This document shows, piece after piece, positions 31,470 to 42,235 of a stretch of 64,000 bases of DNA; position 1 is the first letter of the stretch, and the number at the start of each line of letters is the position of its first letter. The translations under genes and the position numbers were made by a program. The DNA comes from Hsuehochloa calcarea (Eukaryota > Streptophyta > Magnoliopsida > Poales > Poaceae): positions 31,777,385 through 31,841,384 of the forward strand of contig CM070594.1 of assembly GCA_036346395.1 (NCBI GenBank), given 5' to 3'. The notes below the pieces were generated by a model. The model saw only the letters and a list, made by a program, of their open reading frames with translations, did no database searches and had not been told where the DNA came from.

Positions 31470-32012
31470 GTTGTGGGGCGTTGGTTGGGTATGGGTCCGA
31501 GGACGGAGGTAGGGCAGTCGTCCTTGATCAGCCAGCCATGCCACCCGCCAAGGCTCTGAGGCCTAGTTGGAGAAGAGGGAGAGACTAAGGAACTTTTCAT
31601 ATTTCTTTTGCTTGAACAGATAAAATCCCATTCTTATATAGATGGAGGATGACTTACCGCTAAGAAACTTTTCTCTAAACAAGAAATCCTAAAATTATGC
31701 ATCTAACAAATTATGAGATATGCATAGCACGCCCAAAATAATTAAGTTGGTTAATTGCATGCATATCTCATAATTGTTAGTCAATCTTGGTAGTTGCATA
31801 ATTTTAGGATTTCTTGTTGAGAGATAAGTTTTTTAATGGTCAAGTCATCCTCCATCTATATAAGGATGGCTTTTATCCTTTGTGATCAAGCAAAATAAAT
31901 AAGAAAAGTTCTTTAGTCTCTCCCTCTTCTCCAACCAAGCCTCGGAGCCTTGGCAGGCCCTACCCTCTACCCTTGGACTCGCACCCAACCGGTGCCCACA
32001 ACAGTTGTCTAC
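31470..32012. mobile_element. Foldback element (long inverted repeat) before EAF exon 4
   Basis: Two arms of roughly 230-250 bp are inverted copies with about 85% identity by eye. For example, GAGAAGAGGGAGAGACTAA at 31569-31587 pairs with TTAGTCTCTCCCTCTTCTCC at 31913-31932, and the AAATCCTAAAATTATGCA region pairs across a loop near 31735-31760. The left arm has about 35 extra bases (near 31520-31555). No transposase is present and no duplication was identified. It ends about 70 bp before the exon 4 acceptor. Confidence 0.8.
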
Positions 32013-32081
32013 AATATGTTAAATATCTTGATTTCTCGGACAAGATTTATCATTTATGCTCATTTGCTCCCCTCATTGCAG

Positions 32082-32524
32082 CACCAAGAAACAACAACAG
32101 GAACTCTACATATCAGCCAGTTACCACAAACCCAATTTCCTTTTCGCCTGATCCAAATGACCAAGAGGAGAACCTAGACATACTTGGTGATGATGACAAT
32201 GGCTCACCGAATAATATGGCCTCAGGACAAGGGACGTCTGTTCGGGGTTTTGACATCAACTTACCAAACCAGCTCGACATGGATGATGAAATAGCTGATG
32301 TAGATGTAAATAACGAAGCTAATGAGGGACTCAATGCAGCTGAGGCGCTGCGAGCTCAAGTCAACGCAGAAGGGAAGCAGGAGGAGCAGGACACCTCTAG
32401 CTCAAGCGGGAGTAGCAGCAGCAGCAGCAGCAGTGGTAGTGGGAGCGGAAGTGGGAGCAGCAGCAGCGACAGTGATGGCAGCGATGGCGATTCAGCCAGC
32501 TCAGGTGGTGAGGTTGATATATGA
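32082..32524 (+). CDS. EAF: EAF exon 4, acidic and Ser/Gly-rich tail
   Basis: The acceptor CTCATTGCAG ends at 32081. The exon completes the Ala codon (A-PRNNNRNSTYQPVTTNP), then encodes an acidic segment (NDQEENLDILGDDDNG and QLDMDDEIADVDVNNEA) and a low-complexity Ser/Gly/Asp tail with an AGC repeat (32411-32431). It stops at TGA 32522-32524. Such acidic Ser-rich C-termini act as transactivation regions in animal EAF proteins; that role is inferred here. Confidence 0.85.
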
Positions 32525-32754
32525 GTTTGGTGTGCAGAGTTTTCGTTCTGTGTATGCGACGGTTCACACTTTTACAGCACTAGCAAAAGGAGGTGTGAGC
32601 TCTCTATGTTTGACTGATACTGCACGAGTAACTAAATCGAATTACAGCTGTTGTGAACTATTTATTTGTTCCCTCCATGACTAGGTCTCTTTTTACGTTT
32701 CTTAGACCCGGCCTGCAGCATACAATTTGTAAGCAGATAAGGATCAAGAAAGCC
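32525..32754 (+). other. Probable 3' UTR of EAF
   Basis: Sequence after the stop codon and before hAT element H. No AATAAA is present, so the poly(A) site is not visible; it could fall here or in H. Confidence 0.45.
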
Positions 32755-33395
32755 CAAGGTTCAAGAAAGCGCTTGTCGCTAGTCGGGTGGTGGCCCGACG
32801 CCTAGTGCTTAGGCTGACTAGGCGGCAGTGCAGAGCAGCTGGCGGCTGGTTAGAAGCAGAAGGTAGCAACTTGGAAGCCACATAAGATCTCAAAATCCAT
32901 GCTTTTATTCGGCTGCACATGTCAAGCTGCACATGCTAAGCACCAAGCAAGCACCGGTCCAAGTGGCTACATCTTCCTACTCAAAAGACTAGTCTTCGTT
33001 TTCCCTCACTTCTTCCTCTTCCTCGCACGAAGCTTCCTTCTCCATCCTCCAGAAGGCAGCCTTCTGGTTGCATCGGCAACGGCGATTGGCGGCTAGGCAG
33101 AAGCAGTGAGTAGCAGTGGCCAGTGGTAGTGGAGAGTAGTGGTAGTAGTGGCTAAGCGGCGGCGACGGTTAGGTTAGCTTGGCCCTCTTCTTCATCCACC
33201 TCCCCTCGCCCCTCTAGTTGTCTCTCCCCTCACGTCGCCTCGCGTAGAGCTGCCGTGAGCTGTGGAAGACCAGCTTTGACTGCGTAGCCGGTCCAAGGCA
33301 GCTCTCTCGCCTAGCCCATCATCTTAGGAGAAATCGGAGCGGTAGCCCCCCGACGAACGCCTAGACGGTGCTGGGAGCTGACTTCTTGAACCCTG
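32755..33395. mobile_element. hAT-like element H (641 bp)
   Basis: The ends CAAGGTTCAAGAAAGCGC and, from the right, CAGGGTTCAAGAAGTCAG match those of element G, and the left arm has the same CGCTAGTCGGGTGGTGGCC style. No transposase is present. The 8 bp beside each end do not match, so the duplication is eroded or an end is misplaced by a few bases. Confidence 0.65.
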
Positions 33396-33509
33396 TAAGT
33401 AGATATTTGCAAGTACCACGTATGTGTATTGTGGATACATGATGTTGCTCGTTAATCTTAATAAAAGGAGAAATGGGGAAAAAAAGGAAAAAGAATATAT
33501 ATAGCAAGG

Positions 33510-33512
<3 letters not shown>

Positions 33513-33544
<32 letters not shown>
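33513..33544 (+). repeat. (CA)16 microsatellite
   Basis: An uninterrupted CA dinucleotide run between element H and element I. Confidence 0.95.
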
Positions 33545-33545
<1 letters not shown>

Positions 33546-33549
<4 letters not shown>

Positions 33550-33837
33550 AGAAATTTCCTCTTTTTGAAGTGAAGTATTGTATGTATGCGATAGTCTATA
33601 CGATGCTTGTACCATATTGGTCTCTACTTTCTTCGATCGAAATACTTCCCTGCTTTCTTCGATCATACCCTTTGCTGAGCAAGTTGCCCTATATATGGGC
33701 TGTAACTATTTGGGAAACTTAATAATATTCACGGCGGACCAAACAGGCGTAGGAAATGAGCACCTCCTATCGTTAGCTGTACCCTTTGTAACCCAGAGCA
33801 TCCGCAATCATAACAATTGAGTAAGGAGAGAAGCATA
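33546..33837. other. Spacer between the microsatellite and element I
   Basis: No coding or element signature. CTTTCTTCGATC occurs twice (near 33628 and 33652). Confidence 0.4.
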
Positions 33838-33842
33838 GTTTG

Positions 33843-34127
33843 TGTTGAGTAACCGTCGCTGGAGATTCCAGTCCGAACGGGTACCTCGTATACAATGATC
33901 AGAATCGTAAGAACGATGAAGAACACAAGAGCACAACAGTAGAATGAACACAGAGATATGCGGGACTTCAGGGTCTGCTTTATTGCTTCGGATCAATCGG
34001 GGTTACAATGAGAGGGGGGTGACCCTCTATTTATAGACTATGGGATGAGGAGTTCAACTGGGCCAGGACTCTCCGGTCACAGGCTCGTCTCGGGCCAGAC
34101 TCTCGAGTCACAGGCGATTTCTTAACA
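33843..34127 (-). repeat. 3' LTR of element I (285 bp)
   Basis: On the minus strand TGTTAAGAAATCGCC to GTTACTCAACA. About 215 bp nearest the 3' end are almost identical to the other LTR, but the first 65-70 bp of U3 differ strongly. The purine tract TTCAAGGGAG precedes it. Confidence 0.85.
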
Positions 34128-34299
34128 CTCCCTTGAACACTCATCCAACATGTTCATGTCTCGTCAAAACTCCATAAAACCCCAAGTGGGAAAAATTTGG
34201 AGAAAGAGTACATGTCATGCGTTCTCTTGTGTCCTTAGCCAGAAACTTCAGGAAAACTCGTAAGGGAAAAAGAGTACAATCCACCCAATTTCATTTAAT

Positions 34300-35000
34300 C
34301 TCTGGGATTTATTCTTTGGGTACTCGATCTTCGTGATCAAGATTCAATAATGAGTTCGTGAAGATTCTCCCCCTGAATTCTGCACTTGTCTAAGTCTTAT
34401 CATTCCAATTCCACATATGCATATTTCAAAACTAGACATTTGGAAGTGACTTAGTGAATAAATCTGCAAGATTTTCACATGACTTAGTATGCGAGACCTT
34501 AATTTAGTCCATCTTTTGCATTTCGTGAGCATAGAAGAACTTGGGATTGATATGCTTTGTAAGGGACTCTTCACATAACCCATCTGCACTTAGGCGACAC
34601 AAGTCGCATTATCTTCATAGATAATGGTAGGGGTTTCTGTGATATCAATCCACATGATCTTTGGATGTGGTGAATCATCCGTCGAAGCCAAGAACATTCT
34701 CGTGAGGCTTAGTATAGTGCTATGATTTACGAGTGGTTCGTCAAGTAGATACAAGACTTTGCTTAGGCGATTTCCATGAAATCATAGTTCCACCACGGGA
34801 ATACATATCCTGTTTGCGATTTAGGCGTGTGCGGGTCGGCGGTACCCGGCATCTGCGAGCTAATCATGGTAAGGTCTTGGTTCTTTCGTAGAATAGACCA
34901 AGATCTTTGCTTCCTTGGAGGTATCGGAAGGCGTCTTTTATTCCCACCAATGCCTTTTGGTAGGTTATGCCTTGTACCTTGCTAATAGGTTTCTTGCAAA
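34300..35000 (-). pseudogene. RNase H of element I
   Basis: The minus-strand frame at 34344-34589 and the neighbouring frames carry the Copia RNase H end: an AQMQMGYVKS block, then TKHINPKFFYAHEMQK and ENLADLFTKSLP across two frames. The Asp-rich start of the domain lies further up in broken frames. It would degrade the RNA strand during reverse transcription. Confidence 0.6.
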
Positions 35001-36290
35001 TGCAATATCCGGTCTAGTACAGTTTGCTAGATACATGAGTGCTCCTATTGCACTCGTGTATGGGAATTCCGGTCCCAGGACTTCTCCCCCTCTTCTTTAG
35101 GTGCATGCGGGTCCTTGTCTTCTTTGCAAGGATCTCCGACCATCGGCACTTCGAAGGATATGCCTTTTCAAAGCCAAACCTTTCCAACACTTTACGAGTG
35201 TATGTTGGTGATGTACTAGAATACCTTGAGGGTATGCTCAAGGCTGAGCCTAAGCAAGACTTGGTTTTACCCAAGTCTTTCATCTCGAACTCGATTCGGG
35301 TAGAGCTTGCTTTCTTAATATCTTCCATGGTTAGATGATATTGGATCATCTACATATCTTGAGATTATCTGAGAATCCATCACGGGATCATTGTATAAAA
35401 ACACATGGACAATCCTCATTGTTCGTGTAGCCTTTCTTGCAGAGAAAATCACTTAAGCGATTATACCACATTCTGCCTGATTGCTTCAATCCATACAGTG
35501 ACTTTCTGAGTTGCACACTGTACAGATTTCTATTTGCTCTGTCTTGGTTCGGGACAGGGATACCTTTCGGTACCTTTATGTAAATGTCCGAATCTAAGTT
35601 CCCATAAAGGTATGCAGTTACCACATCCATCAATTTCATTTCCAAATTCAAGTTTACTGCCATTGAGATTAAATATCTAAATGTAGTTCCGCCCATGACC
35701 GGGGAATAAGTTTCATCATAATCGACTCCTGGTCGTTGGGTGAAACCTTGTGCAACAAGCCTTGCTTTATGTCTTACAACTTCATTATTTTCATTTCTCT
35801 TTCAACAAATACCCACTTATGCCCCTCTTGGGTGCACATGGGAGGCGTGCGGCTTACGAGCCCAAACACCTCTCTTTTATTCAGAGATATTAATTCCGCT
35901 TCTATTGCCTTCTTCCAATCTTTCCAATCTGATCTTTTCTTACATTCAGCGAGCGATGCAGGCTCTGGATCAAGATCGATAATTGTGGCAATTTTCTTTG
36001 CAAAATAAATGTCGACATTGGCTGTTGTTCTATTCATAGATTCTCTTGTGGTCACATAATTTATAGCTATTTCTTCATGGGGCGATACTTCTAATGTTTT
36101 TACTTGCTTATCACGCTTTGATTGATGGGCAAGTCCCTTTAGTTTTTCAGCTCCGATGTGTGCGCACACATCCATGCTGATATCTCCCTCCATGGGAATA
36201 TTCAAATCTGGTATGCCTTTTGCTGAAGGTTCCATACCGGTGCCATGTCTCAATTGGCTCCCTTTCTGGTTATGGGAAACTTCAGTGATC
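35001..36290 (-). pseudogene. Reverse transcriptase of element I
   Basis: The frame at 35774-36253 contains the linker and start of RT (KKRSDWKDWKKAIEAELISL, EGHKWVFVEREM). The frame at 35388-35696 contains FRYLISMAVNLNLEMKLMDV (first catalytic Asp), AYLYGNLDSDIYIKVPKG, and LRKSLYGLKQSGRMWYNRLS. YVDD is present as TATGTAGATGAT at 35345-35356 (minus). The frame at 35014-35349 continues with EFEMKDLGKTKSCLG. At least three frame breaks separate these blocks, but the catalytic triad can still be read. Confidence 0.8.
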
Positions 36291-36423
36291 GGTTGTGTTA
36301 AGTCCTTCTTATCCTTTTTCGCCAGGCGTCCCCGGTTACTTGGGATTCGAGGGGCCGAAGTTCTCGTCCTTTATTACGAGGCCTGCGGGCGGGATTAGGA
36401 TACCTTCAATTTTCTTTGGTATT

Positions 36424-37480
36424 TCAACCTCTCGGCGCATTGCGTGCAGGCACATGCGACTTGGTTACACTTTTCAAATCACTAAAGTGGTCAGGCAGTT
36501 GATTCGCTAATGCTTGCAAATCAATTATCTTCTGGACTTCTCTATTTGTTTCACTAGTGCGCGGGTCATGTGCATGGATTCCCGTGGCTTGCCACGTCAG
36601 TTCCCGACATTTTTCATCAAGGGGTTGATTTCCTCCCCCTAATGACGGGAAACTATCCTCATCGAATATGCTGTCAGCGAAGCGGGCTGTATGCAAATCT
36701 CCAGTCATGGGGTCCAGATACTTGATTATGGATGTTGTCTCATAACCAATGTATATCCCAGACTTTCGGAGAGAGCCCATTGCAGTTCGCTGTGGTGGTG
36801 GTATAGGTACATAAACCTTGCAACCAAACCTTCGAAGATGGGAGATTTTCGGTGTTGACCCTTGCGCTAGTTGCATAGGTGAATAGATGTTATATGCTGA
36901 TGGTCGAAAATTGATGAGAGTTACTGCGTGTAGGACTGCGTGTCCCCAACATGTAGTTGGCAAATTACAATTCTGCAAGAGTGGTCGGGCAATAAATTTA
37001 ATTCTTTTAATTAATGCTTCTTCTAGTCCATTCTGGGTGTGGATATGTGGTACAGAGTGCTCAACGGTAATTCCCATTACCATACAATAATCATCAAATG
37101 CCTTTGAAGTAAATTCTCCGGCGTTGTCCATTCTGATGGACTTCACATGATGATCAGAGAAATTATTCTTAATCTTAATTATCTGCGAGATCAGCTTTGC
37201 AAAAGCGTGGTTTCTCGTAGACAATAAGCATACATGCGACCATTTCGAGGAAGCATCGATGAGCACCATAAAGTACCTAAATGGCCCTGACAAAATGTAT
37301 AGGACATAAATGTCTCCTGGATACGATCCAGGAATGCAGGGATTCCATCCTTTACTTTCAGAGTAGAGGGTCTAGTAATCATTTTCCCAGTGGCACATGC
37401 AGGGCACACGAAATCTTCTGGATTCGGAAAATTCTTTACATTGATATTATGTCCCGAGAATTAGTAATTATATTTCTCAT
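36424..37480 (-). pseudogene. Integrase of element I
   Basis: The 289-codon frame 36424-37293 carries the rve core: Asp in YFMVLIDASSKWSHV, Asp in SIRMDNAGEFTSKAF, and Glu in QNGLEEALIKRI. It is followed by TCWGHAVLHAVTLIN, LRRFGCKVYVPIPPP and GIYIGYETTSIIKYLDP. Upstream, 37191-37470 holds the HHCC end (VCPACATGKMITRPSTLK) in another frame. Confidence 0.85.
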
Positions 37481-37599
37481 CATTCTAAGACCGGGTGGCC
37501 TAATCTATCATGCCGAGAGAAAAGTTTGAGCTTCTAAAAGTGGTTTTCGTGACGGTATAGGTCGCAGATGCCTTAATATGAGTGTAGTATAGCCCGATT

Positions 37600-37975
37600 C
37601 ATATGAAGGAAGTCTTTCTAATACCCTTTTTTCATTTTCTCGCTTTGTAATGAGTAGGTATTTCATACCATACTCTTCTTCATCTCTACGTGGAGACCGT
37701 TAGCGCGAATATCTTTAAAGCTTAAGAGAGTCCTAGTCGATTCTGGGTACAACAAGGCTTCTTCAATGACCAATGTTGTGCCCATCGGGAGTATAATTGT
37801 GGCTCTTCCTGAGCCTATTACACAAGTATCGCTGCCTGCGATTGTCGTAAGACTACCAGCATTCTTGCTGATTGACTGAAATTTTTTTGTCTCTCTTAAA
37901 ATGGTATTCGTTGTGCCACTGTCTGCTAAGCATACTTCCTCCATTGGGCGCCACATACGTTCTGATATATATAAA
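37600..37975 (-). pseudogene. Protease region of element I
   Basis: The frame 37663-38067 includes VCLADSGTTNTILRETKKF, the Copia protease active site (DSGT), followed by GSGRATIILPMGTTLVIEEA and SFKDIRANGLHVE. The coding part starts about 37960; codons above that are AT-rich spacer. Confidence 0.75.
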
Positions 37976-38189
37976 ATATTTATTAATATAGGGTAGCAAG
38001 CAACAATACATATAAAATACTTCAAAACAGAACACAATTTGCCTTTATTAATACGATGAAAAATCATGCAGGACTCATAATAAGAATTTATTTCTTTGCT
38101 CTCCTAGAGCTTACAACCATTATGCAAGATTATTATTCTATTGCAACCAAAAACTGTAAATGACTATAAAACTAAGTGCAATGCGTGCA
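37976..38189 (-). other. AT-rich gag-pol spacer of element I
   Basis: About 215 bp between the gag stop (38190) and the protease have stops in all frames and many AT runs. The same spacer with the same sequence occurs in copy J (about 59500-59740), so it belongs to the family and is not local decay. It may be an intron or an internal start region. Confidence 0.6.
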
Positions 38190-39348
38190 CTAGATCGAAT
38201 CAGCGAAGAATGAAGATACTTCTGCCTGGATCTGCGCTTCATTCATCTGCTCCTCGTTGGCAACTACATTTCTTCTGCTTTGTGATGTCAAAGGAGGTGT
38301 GATGGGGGCGGCCATCGGGATGTCCACATCCATGGGTGCATCCCATGATTGTGGATCCCCTATGCATGCAATGGCGAGGTGTGCCTCATGCTGTCTTTTG
38401 CCCTTCTTCTTGGCCTTGAAAGCATCGATCACGTGCTGCGACTCATGGCAAACACGTGACCAATGACCCCAAGTGCCACATTTGTAGCAAATTTGGTCAT
38501 GCTGACCATACGGCTTCTCGTCGCGCTTCTTTTGTCCGCCTTCTTGGCTTGGGCGATCTGCTTGGTTTACGACCCATGACCTTACCCTTCCCGCCTCTTT
38601 ACTTTGAGTGAGGCTTTCACCTTGTAGCCGCTTGCGTTGACTTCAAGTCCAACTTTGCTACTAGGTGGCTGTGAGATGTAGTTCTTTCGAAGAACGTCAT
38701 CTTGAGCTTCCGCAACTTGCATGATATCGATCAGTTCGGCATACTCCTTGTAGCCATCCTGCCGATAGTTGCGTGCGGATTGTACCGCGTTGGGGTGGAA
38801 GGTAGAGAGAGTTTTTCTATCTTACGCAAATGCGTGGTTACTTTACCACATAGTTGAAGACTTGTACAAATTACATGCAATGTAGAATTGTACTCTCCCA
38901 CGGTCTTGTAGTCGGCAAAACGCAGTCGGTTCCAATCCTGCTCTGCACGAGAAAGGATGGTGTACTTTAGCTTCTCAAACCGCTTCTTGAGTGCGGTCCA
39001 TAAGGCTAGTGCGTTCTTTTCTGCCATGTACTCATTCTTGAGTGTTAGGCAGAGATGATGTCTGAGGAAATGAAGTGCTTGTTCATTCCCCTCAGCAGTT
39101 GGAGCGACGTCCTTCAGGGTGTCAAGTCCAATAGCAGCACGGAGCTTCTTTGCTCCAAGTACAATCTCGACATCCGATGCCCAAGTCAGATAATTATGGC
39201 CATCTTTGGGCGACTCTTGAACTCCCGGTTCGTAATACCAGTCATCTGCATATTCATGCAAAGAGTGTATAAGATTACTGCTGGTAATTATCATAAAATG
39301 GTTGCAAAAATTCTTATAATGTTTTCGTATTTTTCTATGCATTTTCAT
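38190..39348 (-). pseudogene. Gag and zinc knuckle of element I
   Basis: The capsid frame 38731-39348 reads SPKDGHNYLTWASDVEIVLG, KKLRAAIGLDTLKDV, MAEKNALALWTALKKRFEKL and WNRLRFADYKTVGEYNSTLH, a UBN2-type Copia gag. After a break, a basic region leads to the zinc knuckle CYKCGTWGHWSRVC (near 38445-38490), and the last frame (38190-38432) ends AEVSSFFADSI. Copy J has the same layout. Confidence 0.8.
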
Positions 39349-39369
39349 GATTTACTGTTATTTTCAGTG

Positions 39370-40753
39370 ATTAAAAGAAAAATTAATAATCACAAATAAC
39401 CAAAACAGTAAATACAATAAATAAATTGCATAGAAATAATAATAACAAGGTAAAATATAATTCAAATGCATAAACCGATTCAAAATTTGAATTCAGAGGC
39501 CCTTTCTGCTTTGGAATATGAATTTTGGTGAATTCGCAATTCGAGGACTAAAGCGTGAAAATTCAGTTACGAGAAATTTTTCGCGCAATTTATGGAAATT
39601 CGAGGCCTTTTGCAAAACGACCCTTTTTTCGTTTTCTTTTTCTTTTCTTTTCGTCAGGTTATCTGGTAGGCCCAAGGCCGGCTTGTCACGGGTCTAAGAA
39701 AAGCGAGGGGACTCGGGGTAGGGTTTCTACCTACCCCGAAGTTCTCGAAGCGGCGGCTCCCTTCATGGGGCCGCCGCCGCCTTCTTGGTGGCGGCGGCTC
39801 CTTCATGGAGCCGCCATGGCTAACGCCGACTCGCGTCGGAGGGCGAGGCGGGCGCCTACGGCTGTGGTCGTGCGGCCTGCCGTCGACGGAGGTGAGGCGA
39901 GCGAGATCCGTGATGGCGCGTCTTGGCGCGATGTGCGGAAGGGCGGTGGCAGGCGGCGGCACCACATGCGCAAGAGGCGCGGCACTTCCTCCGGCTCGGC
40001 ACTTCCTCCGGCTCGGTGGCGCTGGGGCGGTCGTGCTCGGCGGCCGGGCGCCGAGGCGGCGGCGCGCGGGCGGCGGTGATGCCTTCAAGGCGGTGCATGG
40101 CTTGCGAGGCGGTGGCGGTGCTACGCAACCCGACCGGCTCTTCCCTTCCCGTTACTCTGACATCTGGCGCAGATGGCGAGCGGGTGGCGGTGGGCGGGAT
40201 CTGTGGCGGAGGCAATGGCCGCGCGCGCGGATTCTCTCCTTCTTCCCCTTTCTGTGATGTTCTCTTGGGAGGTGGTCGGCCGGCGGTGGTGCGGCCGGCG
40301 GGGGGAGTGCATTGGTCGGGTTAGACGGCCGGCCGAGCTTGGCTCGGGGTTGGCACGGCCGGCCGATTCTTTGGCCGTGGGGAACAAGTCGGCGCCACGA
40401 CTTCGTGTCGCGGCGCCGACCGTGATTTTTTTCGTTGGTACTGTTCATGCAAAAGAAGGTGAAGAAAAAAATATTGTTCATGCAATTTTCTTTCCGATCG
40501 GCGACTTCGAGTCGGCTCGCGGTGAATTTGCAATTTCAATCTACGGTACAATCGACATCCGATCTTTCATGCAATCTACCGATCGACATTGTGTCGGCGA
40601 CTTCAAGTCAGCTCGCGGTAGATTAGAACAGATTTGCACCGTAGAAAAACAATCTAGAAAGCAAATTTTCGGAATTGAAAGCAATCTAGAAAATACGATT
40701 CAATCTACGAGTGTCGTTCTTCGACGGTTACCTTTCGATGCGAGGAGAGTCGA
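39370..40753 (-). other. Leader of element I, GC-rich
   Basis: Untranslated leader on the minus strand. The long plus-strand and minus-strand frames (39555-40482) are products of high GC content and show only Arg/Pro/Gly/Ala-rich sequence. Near the primer site (40490-40630) a GCGAGCCGACT...GTCGCCGA unit occurs twice, as in J. Confidence 0.55.
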
Positions 40754-40765
40754 TCGTGCTGATAA
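40754..40765 (-). promoter_or_regulatory. Primer-binding site of element I
   Basis: On the minus strand TTATCAGCACGA lies 2 bp from the LTR end. It is not the TGGTATCAGAGC Met site used by the other elements here. J has TTATTAGCACGA at the same place. Confidence 0.7.
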
Positions 40766-40767
40766 CG

Positions 40768-41059
40768 TGTTGAGTAACCGTCGCTGGAGATTCCAGTCCG
40801 AACGGGTACCTCGTATACAATGATCAGAATTGTAAGAACGATGAAGAACACAAGAGCACAACAGTAGAATGAACACAGAGATATGCGGGACTTCAGGGTC
40901 TGCTTTATTGCTTCGGATCAATCGGGGTTACAATGAGAGGGGGGTGACCCTCTATTTATAGACTATGGGATGAGGAGTTCAACTGGCCCAGGACTCTCTG
41001 GGGTTCTGAGCCCGTACTGGGCCAAGACTCTCCAGAGTCCTGGGCCCGGTTTCTTAACA
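40768..41059 (-). repeat. 5' LTR of element I (292 bp)
   Basis: On the minus strand TGTTAAGAAACCGGG to GTTACTCAACA; TATAAATAGAGGG is the likely TATA box (about 40951-40963). Confidence 0.9.
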
Positions 41060-41366
41060 GTTTGGAGGTAAAAGATGTAGAAATCATAGCACCACGCAGT
41101 CATCAGCCCATTAAGCAGTCGAAGCCCAAACCCCAAACCGATTGAGTGGTCGAAGGCCCTAAACCCCTTAAGTCGCCCAGTGCTCTAATCTCCATCCATC
41201 TCTCTCCAGCTCTGAGCCTCTAACCGACACATCCCTCCTTGGCTCCCCAATATTAGCGACTATCATAGTGTGTGGCATGGCTAGCTCACCTCTATCCGGC
41301 ACATCCACCCTTTGCTCCCCAGTATGAGAAATAACCTTAGCGACTAGCGTAGTGTGCGACATGGCT

Positions 41367-41482
41367 AGCTGACCTCTGGGAGATCGGGAGTGCAGCGTGT
41401 GATGGCGAGCAAGCACACAGGGATAGCTGACCTCTGGGAGATTGGGAGTGCAGCGTGTGATGGCGAGCAAGCACACAGGGAT
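41367..41482. repeat. 58-bp tandem duplication
   Basis: Units 41367-41424 and 41425-41482 (AGCTGACCTCTGGGAGATYG...) are nearly identical. Confidence 0.9.
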
Positions 41483-42118
41483 GGGCGGCAGCCCGACAGG
41501 CGGTGGCAGCAAACTGGCACACCCACACCGAGCGGAGTTGGGAGGAATGGTAGCGGCAAGTGGACAGGGACAGGGCGACGGTCGACGGTTTTATAGGTAC
41601 TGGATATGGACTAGACTTCTTCCTCACCTTCGAGGTTCAGATATTTCCTAATGCCCTCCATTCATTTTATTTCTAATCTTTGGTTGATTTGATACAGTGT
41701 GTAGTGCACATTAGGTGTTAATTTGATGCATCTCCTCCACAAAACAATGACACATTGAACTTCTATTCCCGTTTGGATGATTGGCATAGTATGATAGTTG
41801 GACAACGCTCTATGGATTTGAGACTGTATGTAGATTTGGGGGACTGGTTGGAAGAGAATCAATTTAGCAACAATTTTAGTCTATAAATTAGCATCAAACG
41901 TCATCTTTTTTTAAAAAAATCCGCCGCTAGTTAGACGTATATTTGGTACACTTGTCTTCGATTAGCTTTGCCCCATAAGCACGCCTAAATTTTTTTATGG
42001 GTCTGCCGGTGACTGGTTGTTAGCCTGGTACCAGCTATGCTTGCTGTATATCTCTTAATAAAAATCTTCTGGCTCCCCACACTGTTTTCCCTTTGCTAGT
42101 CCATTTGGACTTCATCGG

Positions 42119-42235
42119 GTCTTGTTTGGATAGATGGAGATTAGGTTTAATTCCTTTGAATTAGTGTGAAATTTAAACTAAAATCACTATCAAACTAAAG
42201 GAATTGAGTCTAACCCCTATCTTTCCAAACAAGAT
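42119..42235. mobile_element. MITE-like inverted repeat (about 117 bp)
   Basis: GTCTTGTTTGGATAGATGGAG at the left pairs with CTATCTTTCCAAACAAGAT at the right, and AATTCCTTT pairs with AAAGGAATT inside. The ends recall grass Tourist/hAT-type MITEs; the superfamily and duplication are unresolved. Confidence 0.55.

Larger units (their letters stand above)
12053..32524 (+). other. EAF: EAF gene span: ELL-associated factor homologue, four exons
   Basis: The exons at 12053-12173, 15957-16315, 23126-23168 and 32082-32524 sum to 966 nt and encode 321 residues with no internal stop; all borders are GT/AG. The product resembles the ELL-associated factor family: an N-terminal EAF domain (about residues 17-130), then a Ser/Pro linker, an acidic region and a Ser/Gly/Asp-rich tail. 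In animals and fission yeast, EAF partners ELL to stimulate RNA polymerase II elongation in the nucleus; the plant role is inferred from homology. Introns of 3783, 6810 and 8913 bp hold nested transposons. No exon is broken, so the gene looks functional if the introns are spliced. Confidence 0.85.
33843..41059 (-). mobile_element. Copia-type retrotransposon I (7.2 kb, minus strand)
   Basis: LTRs at 33843-34127 and 40768-41059 are flanked by the exact duplication GTTTG (33838-33842 and 41060-41064). The internal order on the minus strand is leader, gag, zinc knuckle, protease, integrase, RT, RNase H, which is Copia. All genes are recognisable, but each is broken by stops or frameshifts. J (from 42923) is a second copy of the family in the opposite orientation. 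Confidence 0.9.

Noticed and set aside
32755..33395. Expected 8-bp target duplication for element H
   Set aside because: The bases next to the ends (AGAAAGCC and TAAGTAGA) do not match, so none is claimed.
33324..33666. Open frames with CVCVCVCV stretches
   Set aside because: They are translations of the (CA)16 microsatellite with no flanking coding signal.
39555..40823. Several overlapping frames of 100-216 codons on both strands
   Set aside because: The stretch is the GC-rich leader of element I. Products are Arg/Pro/Gly/Ala-rich on all frames, as expected of GC-rich noncoding DNA.
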